A stretch of DNA of 64,000 bases from Eriocheir sinensis (taxonomy: Eukaryota > Arthropoda > Malacostraca > Decapoda > Varunidae). Shown here piece after piece: positions 21,229-32,225 of the stretch. Location: contig NC_066531.1 in NCBI RefSeq assembly GCF_024679095.1, positions 3,968,342 to 4,032,341 of the forward strand, given 5' to 3'. The notes under the pieces were generated by a model that worked only from the letters and a program-made list of their open reading frames with translations, did no database searches and was not told the origin of the DNA. The position numbers and the translations under genes are program-made. Within the stretch, counting starts at the first letter, position 1; every line of letters begins with the position of its first letter.

Positions 21229-21670
21229 ATTAGTATGGATATATCAAATAGGAAGATAGTGAGACACAGAACAAAGTCTTATGATTAACCAATGTTCATT
21301 ATAAGACAACATTTCCGTGTTAGGGGCATGTAACAGCGGATACACATCTTCCAGCAAGGAAACTGGACATGAAGTAGAGTTTTATAATCAGTGCAAGAGT
21401 AGTTTTAAAATTAAATAATTGTCAAACTTTGTCAAAAACTTTATACACGCTCAAGGCAACGGCAGACGCTTCACTAACACGCATGCAGTCAGGAAAGTGT
21501 CCAACAACTTTTCTCTATTTAGCCCTTCTGCATCTCTCTTCTTTATTTCTTCCTTCATACTTCATTCCTTCATTTGTTTAGTCTGTTTTTACGATCAACA
21601 GTTTATCTATGCACCGAGACATTCATCTCCCGCCCCTACCTATCGCGTTAATTTTTTTTGATTCTCTCTT
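21229..21670. other. No feature recognised
   Basis: AT-rich sequence with no recognised coding or element similarity. Confidence 0.5.
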
Positions 21671-21672
21671 CT

Positions 21673-21930
21673 TAACCAGTCCGCTGCGATTGGCACGGAT
21701 TTGGGTTTCACTGGTAGCCTGGTAACATAAACTCCCAGCTCTTTCTCTGCCTCTGTGGTGGATAGTGGAGTGTTTCCCATGTGGTATTGGTGTGCTGGAT
21801 ATCCCCTCCCAAGGTACATGACTTTATATTTTTCTTCACTGAACTGTAGCAGCCACTTTTTGTTCCATTCCTGTAGTTGGTGATGTATTCTTGTAGGAAA
21901 TCCGCAGTCATGGAGGTAACTTATCTTATT
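21673..21930 (-). mobile_element. TTAA-bounded short element carrying a CR1-type reverse-transcriptase fragment
   Basis: The left end is TTAACCAGTCCGCTGCGATT. The right end keeps the subterminal 'gaaatccgcagtcatgg' but has lost TTAA. The minus strand encodes LQEWNKKWLLQFSEEK, GYPAHQYHMGNTPLSTTEAE and VYVTRLPVKPKS, a part of CR1-type reverse transcriptases just after the catalytic core. Copies at 39479-39729 and 52609-53746 have the same boundaries, which argues for a mobile unit rather than random LINE pieces. Confidence 0.7.
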
Positions 21931-22159
21931 CACATGTTATTTTTTTCTAAGCACATATTGGCTTATTCTCCGTTCCTTTTCCTTTGCAATCTTATTTGGT
22001 CTTTCACCTTTTTTTATCTTAGGACGATAGACAAAAATACACGGCGCTTCGCATCTGAATCGGTTGATATTAAATACAAGGGAGAACTGTTCCCCTCTAC
22101 CCGGGAAAAAGTCTAGAATCCAGCTAGTTGCTTCAAAATATATCTAGGTTACAAGTAAT

Positions 22160-22505
22160 TGGAGAGGCGGTGGCTGAATGGATAGCGTGACGGCGCCAAA
22201 GTTCAGGACGACGCGAGGTCAATCCCCGCCCGGTGCCACCAAGCTGGGATTTTTCAACCGCCGCCGAGTGGCTTAAAACTACCCACATGCTGTCCAGAAG
22301 ACTATCCATCAACCCGGACTCAAGATTCTAGGATTAAAGATGAGCTCCGGGAGGGCAGCATGAGCCAATGCAAGATGGACACTCGCCTGCGCCAGAACGG
22401 GCTGGGCCGACCATCAGGCCCCACCGGGAAGAAGCCTTGGGCCGACCATCAGGATCCACCGGGAAGAAGCCTACCGGCGCAATAGGCCATGACGTAAAAA
22501 AAAAT
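22160..22505 (+). mobile_element. SINE family 2b (variant head GGCGGTGGCTGAATGGATAG)
   Basis: The tRNA-like head is followed by GAGGTCAATCCCCGCC as B-box region, then the family-2 middle 'gagtggcttaaaactaccc'. The 3' part has a short internal duplication of GGGCCGACCATCAGG and ACCGGGAAGAAGCCT, and ends in an A-run. A closely similar copy lies at 28779-29132. Confidence 0.85.
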
Positions 22506-22746
22506 CACTTTTGATACTTGGAAAACAACACTTTTCATACCTAAGGAGTCACTTTTAAGTAGTCATCGTCGCTGCTCTACAATTGTCTTTCCCAGTCGTC
22601 ATCCCATGCATACATTTGCAATTTTTTTTGAGATACCTGAAAAGCAGTAGTCGCTGCAGATCTACTTTTATCACGCACCCGACAAACGTGAACGGTGTTA
22701 GTGATGAAACCCCAGAGTAGAATGTGTCTTTAGTAGAATTTATTTT

Positions 22747-23098
22747 CTAAGTATCAGGCAACTGTCCAAATCCCTTACGCACGAGTTAACCAGCATCTTC
22801 ACTCTTTCATCCCTATACTGTCCAAATCCCTTACGCACGAGTTAACCAGCATCTTCACTCTTTCATCCGTCACGCTGGTAATCTCTGGAAAGATCTTCCT
22901 TCAACTGTATTTCCTCCTGCCTACGACTTGAACTCATTCAAGAGGAAGGTATCAGGACACCTCTCCTCCCGAAATTGACTGCTCTTTCGGCCACCTCTTC
23001 GGATTCTTTACAGGAGCAGCGAGTAGCGGGCTTTTATTTTTTATCGCTTCCTTTTTTTTTGTGCCCTTGTGCTGTCTCCCTTGCTGTAAAAAAAAAAG
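22747..23098 (+). mobile_element. LINE 3' end with a short internal duplication
   Basis: The plus strand matches the LINE from ACTGTCCAAATCCCTTACGC onward. About 55 bp covering that phrase through CACTCTTTCATCC is repeated twice in tandem (near 22767 and 22820). It ends in 'gtgctgtctcccttgctg' and an A-run at about 23098. Confidence 0.88.
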
Positions 23099-23164
23099 GA
23101 TCAGAATGGGGGCTGTGGGGGCATAGCAGGTGCCCCATATACCTGCGTCACGGATAAGGTAGGC

Positions 23165-23427
23165 AATGGAATTACAGTCACGCAATAGCACAATAAAAAG
23201 ACATATTTTTTTCGTCAGTGGCTTGCCTGAACGCGCTGTGAAAGAAGGCGAGAATGTACATCCAGAGTGCACACACGGCCCCAACTTTAGTCACCCCTGA
23301 ACTGGCGGGTATTTTTTTTTTTAGCTCCAAGTGACGTCATCCCGCTGCTCCGCCCCAAAACCGCCTCCTGCGCGTACCGGTCGCAGTTTTGAAGCAGCGT
23401 GACTTGACTTGGTATATATGGACTTAG
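23165..23427 (-). mobile_element. Partial copy of the 8-bp-duplication miniature element
   Basis: Matches the right part of 34122-34587 from GGAATTACAGTCACGCAATAG to the terminal GACTTAG at 23421-23427. The left half is missing and replaced by unrelated sequence. The conserved stretch includes 'cagtggcttgcctgaacgcg' and CCGCTGCTCCGCCCC. Confidence 0.85.
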
Positions 23428-24100
23428 CACGAACCCGTGTCCTCCTCGACGCCGCACCCGCACGCCAACCACTCACCCACCGCCTCCCCGATGTTGTTGG
23501 GAACCATCTGATATATTCACTGCTCATAATAAGCATTTAGATTTTAGAATAGGAAAAAAAATCTTAAAATAATTATTCTTATTTTTAAGAGATATATCTG
23601 CTCGAAGATGCAGAAGTGAACAAGTTATGTAAGACAAGTTGCGTTTGTGTTTTTTTATTTTCTATAAACAATGTTTTTGAAACGACCGATTAGTGCTGCG
23701 CATTTCCTCGTGATGAAAACTATCTAATGAATGTCTCATCAGTTTGATATTAAAAAAAGACAAAAACAAAAAAAACACAAGAATATATGAGTAATTCATT
23801 TTCATAAACCTATCCCAAGACCTTTTGGTGAGGTCTAAACTGATATATAGTTGGGAGAGGAGAGATGCTAATTTCGTTAAAAACAAAAACTAAAGCTACA
23901 TGATATATAGCTGTGAGACATACGCTATATAATGACTAGAATTAGCGTGATTTAAGTTTTTATGTGCCAAGTGCCTCCGCAAAATCGTGAGATGTCGCTC
24001 TCATTTCTTTGTGTGTCACGTGCGCGGGTCGTGAACGCCAACTCTGAATTTACTGACACATGACATGCTAACTGAAACTCGACCATGCTCACTGGGCTAC
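23428..24100. other. No feature recognised
   Basis: AT-rich sequence with no recognised similarity. Confidence 0.5.
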
Positions 24101-24102
24101 GT

Positions 24103-24106
24103 CACA

Positions 24107-24175
<69 letters not shown>
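24103..24175. repeat. (CA)n microsatellite
   Basis: CA repeats with two CAGACA interruptions. Confidence 0.96.
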
Positions 24176-24177
<2 letters not shown>

Positions 24178-24208
24178 GCTTACATGAACTTACGCACGCA
24201 ATTTGAGT

Positions 24209-25740
24209 ATTTTTAGGATAAACTAATATATTTTGTCGTGAATGTCGCTCCTTTTTTATTTTACTGGGGCGCGAATTGTGTTTTTTTAGGATAAACTAAT
24301 ATATCTTGTCTAGAGTGTCGCTCCTTTTTTAATTTTACTGGGGCAAAATTTGCGTTTTTTTTAGGATAAACTAATATATCTTGTCTAGAATGTCGCTCCT
24401 TTTTTAATTTTACTGGGGCAAAATTTGCGTTTTTTTTAGGATAAACTAATATATCTTGTCTAGAATGTTGCTCCTTTTTTATTTTACTGGGGCGCAAATT
24501 GTTTTTTTTTAAGATAAACTAATATATCTTGTCGTGAATGTCGCTCCTTTTTTAATTTTACTGGGGCAAAATTTGTGTTTTTTTTTTAAGATAAACTAAT
24601 ATATCTTGTCGTGAATGTCGCTCCTTTTTTAATTTTACTGGGGCAAAATTTGTGTTTTTTTAGGATAATCTAATATATCTTGCCGTGAATGTCGCTCCTT
24701 TTTTCATTTTACTGGGGCGCAATTTGAGTATTTTTAGGATAAACTAATATATCTCGTCTTGAATGTTGCTCCTTTTTTTGTTTTACTGGGGCGCAATTTG
24801 TGTTTTTTTAGGATAAACTAATATATCTCGTCTTGAATGTTGCTCCTTTTTTTGTTTTACTGGGGCGCAATTTGTGTTTTTTTAGGATAAACTAATATAT
24901 CTCGTCTTGAATGTTGCTCCTTTTTTTGTTTTACTGGGGCGCAATTTGAGTATTTTTAGGATAAACTAATATATCTCGTCTTGAATGTTGCTCCTTTTTT
25001 TGTTTTACTGGGGCGCAATTTGTGTTTTTTTAGGATAAACTAATATATCTTGTCTAGAATGTCGCTCCTTTTTCATTTTACTGGGGCGCAAATTGTTTTT
25101 TAGGATAAACTAGTATATCTTGTCTAGAATATTGCCCCTTTTTTATTTTACTGGGGCGCGAATTGTGTTTTTTTAGGATAAACTAATATATCTTGTCTAG
25201 AATATTACTCCTTTTTTTGTTTTACTGGGGCGCAATTTGTGTTTTTTTTAGGATAAACTAATATATCTTGTCTAGAATATTACTCTTTTTTGTTTTACTG
25301 GGGCGCAATTTGTGTTTTTTAGGATAAACTAATATATCTTGTCTAGAATATTACTCTTTTTTGTTTTACTGGGGCGCAATTTGTGTTTTTTAGGATAAAC
25401 TAATATATCTTGTCTAGAATATTACTCCTTTTTTTGTTTTACTGGGGCGCAATTTGTGTTTTTTAGGATAAACTAATATATCTTGTCTAGAATATTACTC
25501 CTTTTTTTGTTTTACTGGGGCGCAATTTGTGTTTTTTTTAGGATAAACTAATATATCTTGTCTAGAATGTTGCTCTTTTTTATTTTACTGGGGCAAAATT
25601 TGCGTTTTTTTAGGATAAACTAATATATCTTGTCTAGAATGTCGCTCCTTTTTTATTTTACTGGGGCAAAATTTGCGTTTTTTTAGGATAAACTAATATA
25701 TCTCGTCTTGAATATTGCCCCTTTTTTATTTTACTGAGTG
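24209..25740. repeat. Satellite-like tandem array, ~75-bp unit, about 20 copies
   Basis: Every unit contains AGGATAAACTAATATATC, a segment TGTCTAGAATG or TCGTCTTGAATG, CTCC plus a T-run, TTTTACTGGGGC and AATTTG. Unit starts such as 24214, 24288, 24363 and 24438 give 74-75 bp. Variants are grouped: GTCGCTCC units in the first third, GTTGCTCC and TCTCGTCTTG units in the middle, ATTACTCC units near 25200-25550. This patterning suggests local block duplication. Minus-strand open frames over it are repeat artefacts. Confidence 0.95.
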
Positions 25741-26398
25741 TGAAAATATGTTTATTATTTATTTTTTATACTGACATGTAAAAAATGGAATACTAGAGAA
25801 AGGAAGCGGGACGTTATAGCCCAACATTCCGTAGCCCACATCCACAACACACAGGCTGCCATTCACGAGACGGATGTAAAGGATCGAAGCAGCCGCCACT
25901 CCCTTGTTCCGGCGGGCATTGTGTTCGAACGATAACATGGCACACAAAACTTTCCGAGGCAGGAAGGGTGGCCGGGGCGGGGATGAACAGATGAATGAAT
26001 GGACATATTGGAAGAATAGAGAGGCTTATGAGGATATGAATATTAGAGCAGGAGACTGGGGTTAGAACAAGAACTATGAAGAAGTTGAATATATATGATA
26101 CAACGTCCGCAAGTAACATGCCTTTCTACTTTTCCTGCATCCCTTTCTCCTCCTCCTTCCTTTATTTGTTCTCCTGTTCCTCCTTATATTCCTCTTCTCC
26201 CTCCTTCTCCTACTCCTTCTACTCTATTCTCTTCGGTTCCACGTATTTCCTTTTTTATCATGAAATTGTTATATTCCTTGTTTTTTATCTGTTCCTCACT
26301 TCTCTCCCTCTTCTTCCTCTTCCTGCTGCGCCTCATCTCTCTTGTGCTACCTGCTTTACAATGATATATTACTAAGAATTACACGTGAATGTTTTAAG
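25741..26398. other. Unannotated stretch with a CT-rich segment
   Basis: Includes CT-rich sequence at about 26125-26340. No gene or element is recognised. Confidence 0.5.
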
Positions 26399-26658
26399 TT
26401 GGAAAGTTTCGTTTAGTCGGCGCAACATCTGTGGTCATATGCCGGAGAGAGACAGGAGGGGTAGGAATTATAGAAGGGAACAGACCCCAGGAGACGGGAC
26501 ACAACCCCCGATTAATACCTGGTACCCATTCTCTGCTGGGTGGACAGGGGCGTAGGGTATCGGAAAAGCCGCACAAATTTTTCCACTCCGCCCGGGAAGC
26601 GAACCCGGGCTCTCTCGGTTGTGAGTCGAGTGTGTTAACCACTGCACCACGAAGCCCC

Positions 26659-26659
<1 letters not shown>
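26399..26659 (-). mobile_element. SINE family 1, full length
   Basis: The minus strand runs from GGGGGCTTCGTGGTGCAGTG (head) through the B-box region to the 3' end CTTTCC at 26399. The tRNA-like head carries an anticodon-like loop, and the body includes 'cggcttttccgataccct' on the minus strand. A (GA)n run follows immediately at 26661-26693. Confidence 0.9.

Positions 26660-26660
<1 letters not shown>

Positions 26661-26693
<33 letters not shown>
26661..26693. repeat. (GA)n microsatellite
   Basis: A pure GA run directly abutting the head of a SINE. Confidence 0.95.
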
Positions 26694-26696
<3 letters not shown>

Positions 26697-26956
26697 AAAC
26701 GCACAGGAAACGAGTGAAACTACCCTAAAGATAGCCGGAAACTATGTACATACGGGGTTGAAGACAGAGTCTGAATAGCAAACACCGCTATCACGTCCCC
26801 TTCACAATGGTTGGCTGAACCCACTCTGCCGCAACAATGATGCCACGATTATTCTTGACGGAAGACACAGTTTTTTTCTCCTTCTTTTTTGTGTGTGTAT
26901 GCAAAAATTGGTATGGGGTCCGTTTTCAGCGTTCTTTGGCATCCACTAGTGTGTAA

Positions 26957-27194
26957 AGGGGTGTAAACTGGGCATATTTTCCGTGGATCTTCAGTCAAAC
27001 CACGATTTCCCTTAACGCTGATCTCAATTGTTTGTTGTTATTGCTGATGATGATGATGAGTAATACCGTCGTCCCTCAGTGAAATCTACCGTAGCTTTGG
27101 AAGATCGTGGACTCGTCAGAAAACCACGGAAATATGAGAACCACGCCAGCGGAAATCGTGGTTTGACTGAAGATCCACGGAAATTTTGCCCCCT
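26957..27194. mobile_element. Miniature element, TAA target duplication, copy A
   Basis: TAA at 26954-26956 and 27195-27197 flank the element. Both ends converge on TTTTCCGTGGATCTTCAGTC / GACTGAAGATCCACGGAAA as inverted repeats. It matches the copy at 46157-46410, although the right end has lost part of the terminal CAGTGTAATA sequence. There is no coding capacity. Confidence 0.8.
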
Positions 27195-27324
27195 TAACTT
27201 GCATAGAATAGTCGTTACAGTTGCCAACACTTCCATTCCCCTACACCCTCGTTTTAATCTATTATTCTTTTATTTCTCCACCAAAGTCTTTTGTTTCTTT
27301 ATGCTTCTGTTTTTCGTCCTCTTT

Positions 27325-27550
27325 CACCTCCTCCTCCTCATCGTCCTCCTCGTTTTCCTCCTCCTCCTCCTCCTCCTTTTTTCCCCCAGTTTTTCTAATT
27401 CTCCTCACGGCGTTCTCTTTTTTTTATTTATTTCCTCCTCCTCCTCTCTCCTCCTCCTCCTTCTCCTCTTCCTCCTGCTCCTCCTCCTCCTCTTCCTCCT
27501 CCCCTTATTGATTCTACTCCTCCTCCACCTTTTCCTTCTCCTCCTTAAAC
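27325..27550. repeat. (CTC)n-rich low-complexity tract
   Basis: CTC repeats mixed with TTCTCC. Leu- and Ser-rich open frames are artefacts. Confidence 0.92.
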
Positions 27551-27822
27551 AAGTTCAGTAATGTCGATCAATACAAGCTTTTCTGTTCCAAACTTATTTG
27601 AGAATAAAAAACAACAACGATGAACCAATGCCAATGAAGCGGTGTATTACAGACATCGGCAGGACTTACTTATCTTAGTCATCCGCCACTGGAACAACCT
27701 CCACGCAGTAGTTATTGGGAACAAGATCAACTTCTTTAACCTAGTGCCCTGATTACTTGTTAAAACTTATTACAAATCTCATAATATACTTTTCTGAAAT
27801 ATGCCTTTGATTTGAACCAGGT

Positions 27823-28560
27823 TTACAAGCAGTCGTAGTCACAGTCTTCCTCCTGCAATGGTTTATTACGTGGATTCTCACAGTTTTCGATTCGACATGG
27901 TCCACAAGCGGGTGTGCATGGTAGTCTATATCCTCTGCAAATACAACGTGTTCGGCGGGCAGTTTTACAATTACATGGTCCATCTGTTGGGGCTTTCTGG
28001 CACAGCAGTTTTCTGCGTCATAATTGGCCCAAATTGATTGTTCCCCAGTTTCCACCCACAATCCACTGTATTCATGTCACTTTTCTTTCCAGTACACACC
28101 ATGAGCTGGTAATACACTCTAAAGCTATGATATTTAGTCGAGGACTTTGTAGGAGGAAGACGTTTTTGGTTAACAAATGACTTGGCGGAGACAATTTTCT
28201 TGATCAAAAGATTGTAGTGCAAAGAGGCAAGTGAATCATTCTCTTGCCACCAAATAGAACTGCCATTGCCTTACCCCCAAGGTTCTCTATGACACTGTTT
28301 GCTTGATTTAGGAGCAAAAAAGACATTCGCACAAGTATGAATGGTCGATTCACCATTCACAAGTTTCTGAAATGCTGACTCTGCCAAAACTGAAAATGCG
28401 GGAAGTTAGTTGTATTACATCCTGTGAAGGCGTGGATTAACAGCAACTGAGAACGCATAGGACACACAGGACTTGTTTCATCATGTAATTAAGCACACTT
28501 GATACTGCATTAAACAGTTGAAAAACCTTTTGTAGCATCTCTTTTAGGGTAAGTTTTCTT
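27823..28560 (-). pseudogene. Fragment of an uncharacterised invertebrate Cys-rich protein family ('GCDTTS' family), decayed
   Basis: On the minus strand from high to low coordinate: LFNAVSS and NYMMKQVLCVLCVLS (about 28440-28520), then IHAFTGCNTTNFPHF (about 28415), GGKAMAVLFGGK (about 28270), KSFVNQKRLPPTKSS, YHSFRVYYQ and CGWKLGNNQFGPIMT (about 28050). A shifted frame gives CNCKTARRTRCICRGYRL, PCTPACGPCR and IENCEN before a stop at 27823-27825. I recall this order (HALTGCDTTS-like motif, LPPT..YHSLRVYYQ, GW..., Cys-rich tail) from many unannotated invertebrate proteins. Function is unknown; the tail could bind metal or DNA. Frameshifts make it a pseudogene. No terminal repeats were found for this copy. 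Confidence 0.65.
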
Positions 28561-28684
28561 TTTTTTTTTTCATAAATGCAGCCGCCTATTAATGTCGTAT
28601 GATGACATTATGGTGACGATTCTCGTAGTGATCGCTTGCCCCAATAAAAGTAGCCCTGCGGCGTCAGCAGCATGACAGAAGCTG

Positions 28685-28686
<2 letters not shown>

Positions 28687-28752
<66 letters not shown>
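28687..28752. repeat. (TA)n microsatellite
   Basis: A perfect TA run. Confidence 0.97.
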
Positions 28753-28753
<1 letters not shown>

Positions 28754-28778
28754 TACTTACTATAATACTAATACTAGT

Positions 28779-29132
28779 GGGGAGGAGGTGACTGAATGGA
28801 TAGCGTGACGGCGCCGCGTTCAGGACGACGCGAGGTCAATCCCCGCCCGGTGCCACCAAGCTGGGATTTTTCAGCCGCCGCCGAGTGGCTTAACACTACC
28901 CACATGCTGTCCAGAAGACCACCTATCAACCCGGACTCTAGATTCTAGGATTAAAGATGAGCTCCGGGAGGGCAGCATGAGCCAATGCAAGATGGCGCCA
29001 CTATAAACACTCGCCTGCACCAGAACGGACTGGGCCGACCATCAGGCCCCACCGGGAAGAAGCCTTGGACCGACAATCAGGATCCACCGGGAAGAAGCCT
29101 ACCGGCGCAATAGGCCACGACGTAAAAAAACA
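28779..29132 (+). mobile_element. SINE family 2b
   Basis: Nearly identical in layout to 22160-22505: variant tRNA-like head, 'gagtggcttaacactaccc', the duplicated CACCGGGAAGAAGCCT segment and a terminal A-run after CACGACGT. It is preceded by 'ctaatactagtgggga', which is also present before the fragment at 30779. Confidence 0.87.
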
Positions 29133-29490
29133 TGAATATCATTTATAAACTGGGCACATCAGTATAGACAATTTGTCGTCACTCCTCTTCTGTACATCAA
29201 AGTATACAAGAATTACACAAGTCAAATATCAAATCTGTTTATGAGGTAGTGACGGTATTATGAGGTAGTGACACATAATTAGGTAATGTTCGGTAACGTC
29301 TACCTTTACATTTCTCGTTGGTGCATCTCCAATAAATAGATCCATCCATCAATGTACTGTCCACTCTGTATATATATCCATCGAGCATCAAACACTTCTT
29401 GCCTTTGTTGGTCTGTGAAATCGTAAACTCCGTAGCGGAAAATTATGACAACACAGAATGGAAGCACCGGACTGACTGGGCACCGCGGGC
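29133..29490. other. No feature recognised
   Basis: Contains a short duplicated GAGGTAGTGAC near 29240-29270, nothing else. Confidence 0.5.
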
Positions 29491-29502
29491 CCCAACAACT
29501 GT

Positions 29503-29777
29503 GGGGGGCTTCTTGGTGCAGTGGTTAGCACACTCGGCTCACGACCGAGAGAGCCCGGGTTCGATTCCCGGGCGAAGTGGAAAAATTTGGGCGGCTTTTC
29601 CGATACCCTACGCCCCTGTCCACCCAGCAGTGAATGGGTACCAGGTACGAGTATTAATCGGGGGTTGTGTCCCGTCTCCTGGAGTCTGTTCCCTTCTCCT
29701 ATAATTCCTTCCCCTTCTGTGTCTCTCCGGCAATAGACCACAGATGTTGCGCCGACTAAACGAAACTTTCCAAAACT
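29503..29777 (+). mobile_element. SINE family 1, full length, 11-bp target duplication
   Basis: Head GGGGGGCTTCTTGGTGCAGT, A-box region GTGGTTAGCACACTCGG, anticodon-like loop CTCACGA, B-box GGGTTCGATTCCC, then body and 3' end ACTAAACGAAACTTTCC. CCAACAACTGT lies at 29492-29502 and 29778-29788. Copies in the window differ little, so activity was recent. Confidence 0.93.
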
Positions 29778-29921
29778 CCAACAACTGTTAACACGAGACC
29801 ACCAAGACAGACACTCGCGGTGGTCTCGGTAAACACCGTGTGAAGCATTATGACACACCGAGTGATACTAATGACATAGCGAGTGAACGGGATTAACCTT
29901 GCCGCGCATTTGATAGTGGTT

Positions 29922-30183
29922 GGAAAGTTTCGTTTAGTCGGCGCAACATCTGTGGTCATATGCCGGAGAGAGACAGGAGGGGGAAGGAATCATAGGAGAA
30001 GGGAACAGACCCCAGGAGACGGGACACAACCCCCGATTAATACCTGGTACCCATTCACTGCTGGGTGACAGGGGCGAAGGGTATCGGAAAAGCCGCCCAA
30101 ATTTTTCCACTCCGCTCGTGAATCGAACCCGAGCTCTCTCGATTGTGAGCCGAGTGTGCTAACCACTGCACCACGAAGCCCCC
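29922..30183 (-). mobile_element. SINE family 1, full length, 12-bp target duplication
   Basis: Same family on the minus strand. TTGATAGTGGTT lies at 29910-29921 and 30184-30195. The tRNA-like loop reads CTCACAA in this copy, which would be a Val(CAC)-type anticodon if the head descends from a tRNA gene. Confidence 0.93.
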
Positions 30184-30195
30184 TTGATAGTGGTT

Positions 30196-30672
30196 TATAG
30201 GTGAGGTTCGAACGGGGTCGCTTTTTCGAATCCGCGCTTTTGATATACTCCCCTTCTGCCACAAGACGTTAACACTTTACGCATCCTATTTACAAGTGTT
30301 TCAGTTACTCCAGGAACGATATAAACACATTATACGAGGTTAGTTAACACCGGCTTGCCCGAGGAGGATCTCGATATTCTTCTCACCACTGCCACGAACT
30401 CAAGAACAGCCATCGCCAGCAGTCTCTTTCTTACTCAGCTTTTGTCTTGCAACTTTACCTTACCTCTACCAGCCTCATCATCACATTGTTGTAATAGTTA
30501 TTTTATTCATCAGTCGTCTCAAGTTCCGAACCCAAGTCTTCATTTGCACTACTTTACTTTGTGATACTATTCATTTTTGCTTCCTTTTTTGTCTTCTTCT
30601 ATTCTTCATAATCTACCAAGTTTATTCCCTTCCCCATCTTCTTTAGTGCGGCCCTCTGCTAAAGTGTGATGC
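30196..30672. other. No feature recognised
   Basis: Mixed, partly CT-rich sequence with no similarity recognised. Confidence 0.5.
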
Positions 30673-30687
30673 TTCCTTAATAAAGTG

Positions 30688-30990
30688 AAAATTTGGGCGG
30701 CTTTTCCGATACCCTTCGCCCCTGTCCACCCAGCATTGAATGTTTATAATACTATTTATTATAATGCTAATACTAGTGGGGAGGCGGTGGCTGAATGGAT
30801 AGCGTGACGGCGCCGCGTTCAGGACGACGCGAGTTCAATCCCCGCCCGGTGCCACCAAGCTGGGATTTTTCGGGGGTTGTGTCCCGTCTCCTGGGGTCTG
30901 TTTCCTTCTCCTATAATTCCTTCCCCTTCTGTCTCTCTCCGGCATATGACCACAGATGTTGCGCCGACTAAACGAAACTTTCCAACTTTT
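30688..30990 (+). mobile_element. Chimeric SINE: family 1 with a family 2b piece inside
   Basis: A 15-bp direct repeat TTCCTTAATAAAGTG at 30673-30687 and 30991-31005 bounds the unit. It starts with the family-1 middle (AAAATTTGGGCGGCTTTTCC to CCCAGCATTGAATG, 30688-30741). It then switches to 'ctaatactagtgggga' plus the family-2b head and GGGATTTTT (to about 30869), and switches back to family 1 at CGGGGGTTGTGTCCCG, ending CTTTCC. About 17 bp of family 1 are replaced at the junction. Confidence 0.88.
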
Positions 30991-31005
30991 TTCCTTAATA
31001 AAGTG

Positions 31006-31370
31006 CAAATGTTTACTTTTCTTACTCATGCATATGATCGAGAAGCAGCAAACCTAATCAGTGTTTTCGTAATACTGTGTCGTGCTTCCTAAATTACTCG
31101 ATTCAAGTAAATGTTCAAATACATTTCATTTTCTTTTTTTTTACGAAATTCCAATTCGTTTTTGGGTCGCCTCCATTTACATTTACATTGATGCATCATG
31201 ATACCATTGCATCGAAAATCCAATATTGGTAAAATGATACGCAAGAAAAGTAGTGGCGCTTTCTTTACGCTATATTGTTTGGTAGTATGGAAGTGTAAAA
31301 CAGGTAACGTATAGACACTCACTTTAAAAACAAAATGAAGGAATAGGATGAACTGCAAACGAGAGAAATA
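31006..31370. other. No feature recognised
   Basis: AT-rich sequence with no similarity recognised. Confidence 0.5.
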
Positions 31371-31371
31371 T

Positions 31372-31611
31372 AAGAGGAGGAGGAGGAGGAGGAGGAGGAG
31401 GAGGAGGAGGACGAAAACAAAAAGGACGAGGACAAAGATGAAGACAGTGACGAGGAGGAGTAGGAGTAGGAGGAGGAGGAGGAGGAGGAGGAGAAGAACG
31501 AGGAGGACAATGAGGAGGAGGAGGAGGAGGAGGAGGTGAAGTAGAACGAGGAGGACAATGAGGAGGAGGAGGGGTAGGAGGAGGAGGAGGAGGAGGAGGA
31601 GGAGGGAGAGA
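31372..31611. repeat. (GGA)n-rich tract
   Basis: AGG/GGA repeats with interruptions such as GACGAAAAC. Arg-rich and Pro/Ser-rich open frames are artefacts. Confidence 0.95.
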
Positions 31612-31799
31612 ATGACGAAGGAACATGGAGGTGTGGATTGGCACAGAGCAGAAACCCTGTTGGCTCATTACGAGGCTGGCTGCTTTAGTTATTTAATCGC
31701 TTCGTCTGCATAAAATATTAAAGCACTTTTGCACGAACGCGCGGTTACGTTCAGTTCACCCCTTGTACAGTCAAAGTACGCTCAAAGGAATTCTTAACA

Positions 31800-32225
31800 A
31801 GTAATAAGTACACTCGGTTAAATATAGTAACTAGTTTCCTAGATGCCCAAAACAAGGGATCAGGCACCATAATAGCCTGTTTAGGTTTGATAATGATGGA
31901 GTCATTGGCATTTTCACAGTTTGGCAGCCATATTGGTCTGCCATCTTGGATTTTGTAATTTTGTAATCACTTCACTATTATTTAAACATACTAAATAGAT
32001 TCCTAGATCCCCAAACATGGAGTAGACGCTGAAATTACTTGTCTAAGATGAATAATGAAGGAGTAATGGGCATTTTCATAGTTTGGTAGCTATATTGTCC
32101 CTCCCTTTTATATTATGTAAGTATGTAACCATTTCACTATGATTTTGATATGCTAACTGGATTCCCAGATCACCAAAACATGGGGTTAGGCACCAAAATT
32201 ACCTGCCTAGGATGAATAATGAGAG
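31800..32225. repeat. Tandem repeat, ~162-bp unit, about 2.6 copies
   Basis: The phrase 'ttcctagat.cccaaa' recurs at about 31835, 31998 and 32160, each followed by GGCACC or similar, ATGAATAATGA, 'ggcattttca', and a GCCATATTGG or CTATATTG motif. The 'cattttca...ggcagccat' pattern recalls the inverted-repeat region of the transposon at 60635-63467, so it may be subterminal sequence of a relative. Confidence 0.8.

Noticed and set aside
24209..25740. Regularly spaced repeats resembling a CRISPR array
   Set aside because: Whole units repeat, including the would-be spacers, and the context is eukaryotic. It is a satellite.
29503..29577. Functional tRNA gene (A- and B-box, plausible anticodon loop)
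   Set aside because: The same head recurs in many copies joined to one body and flanked by target duplications, so it is a SINE head. Acceptor stems do not close.
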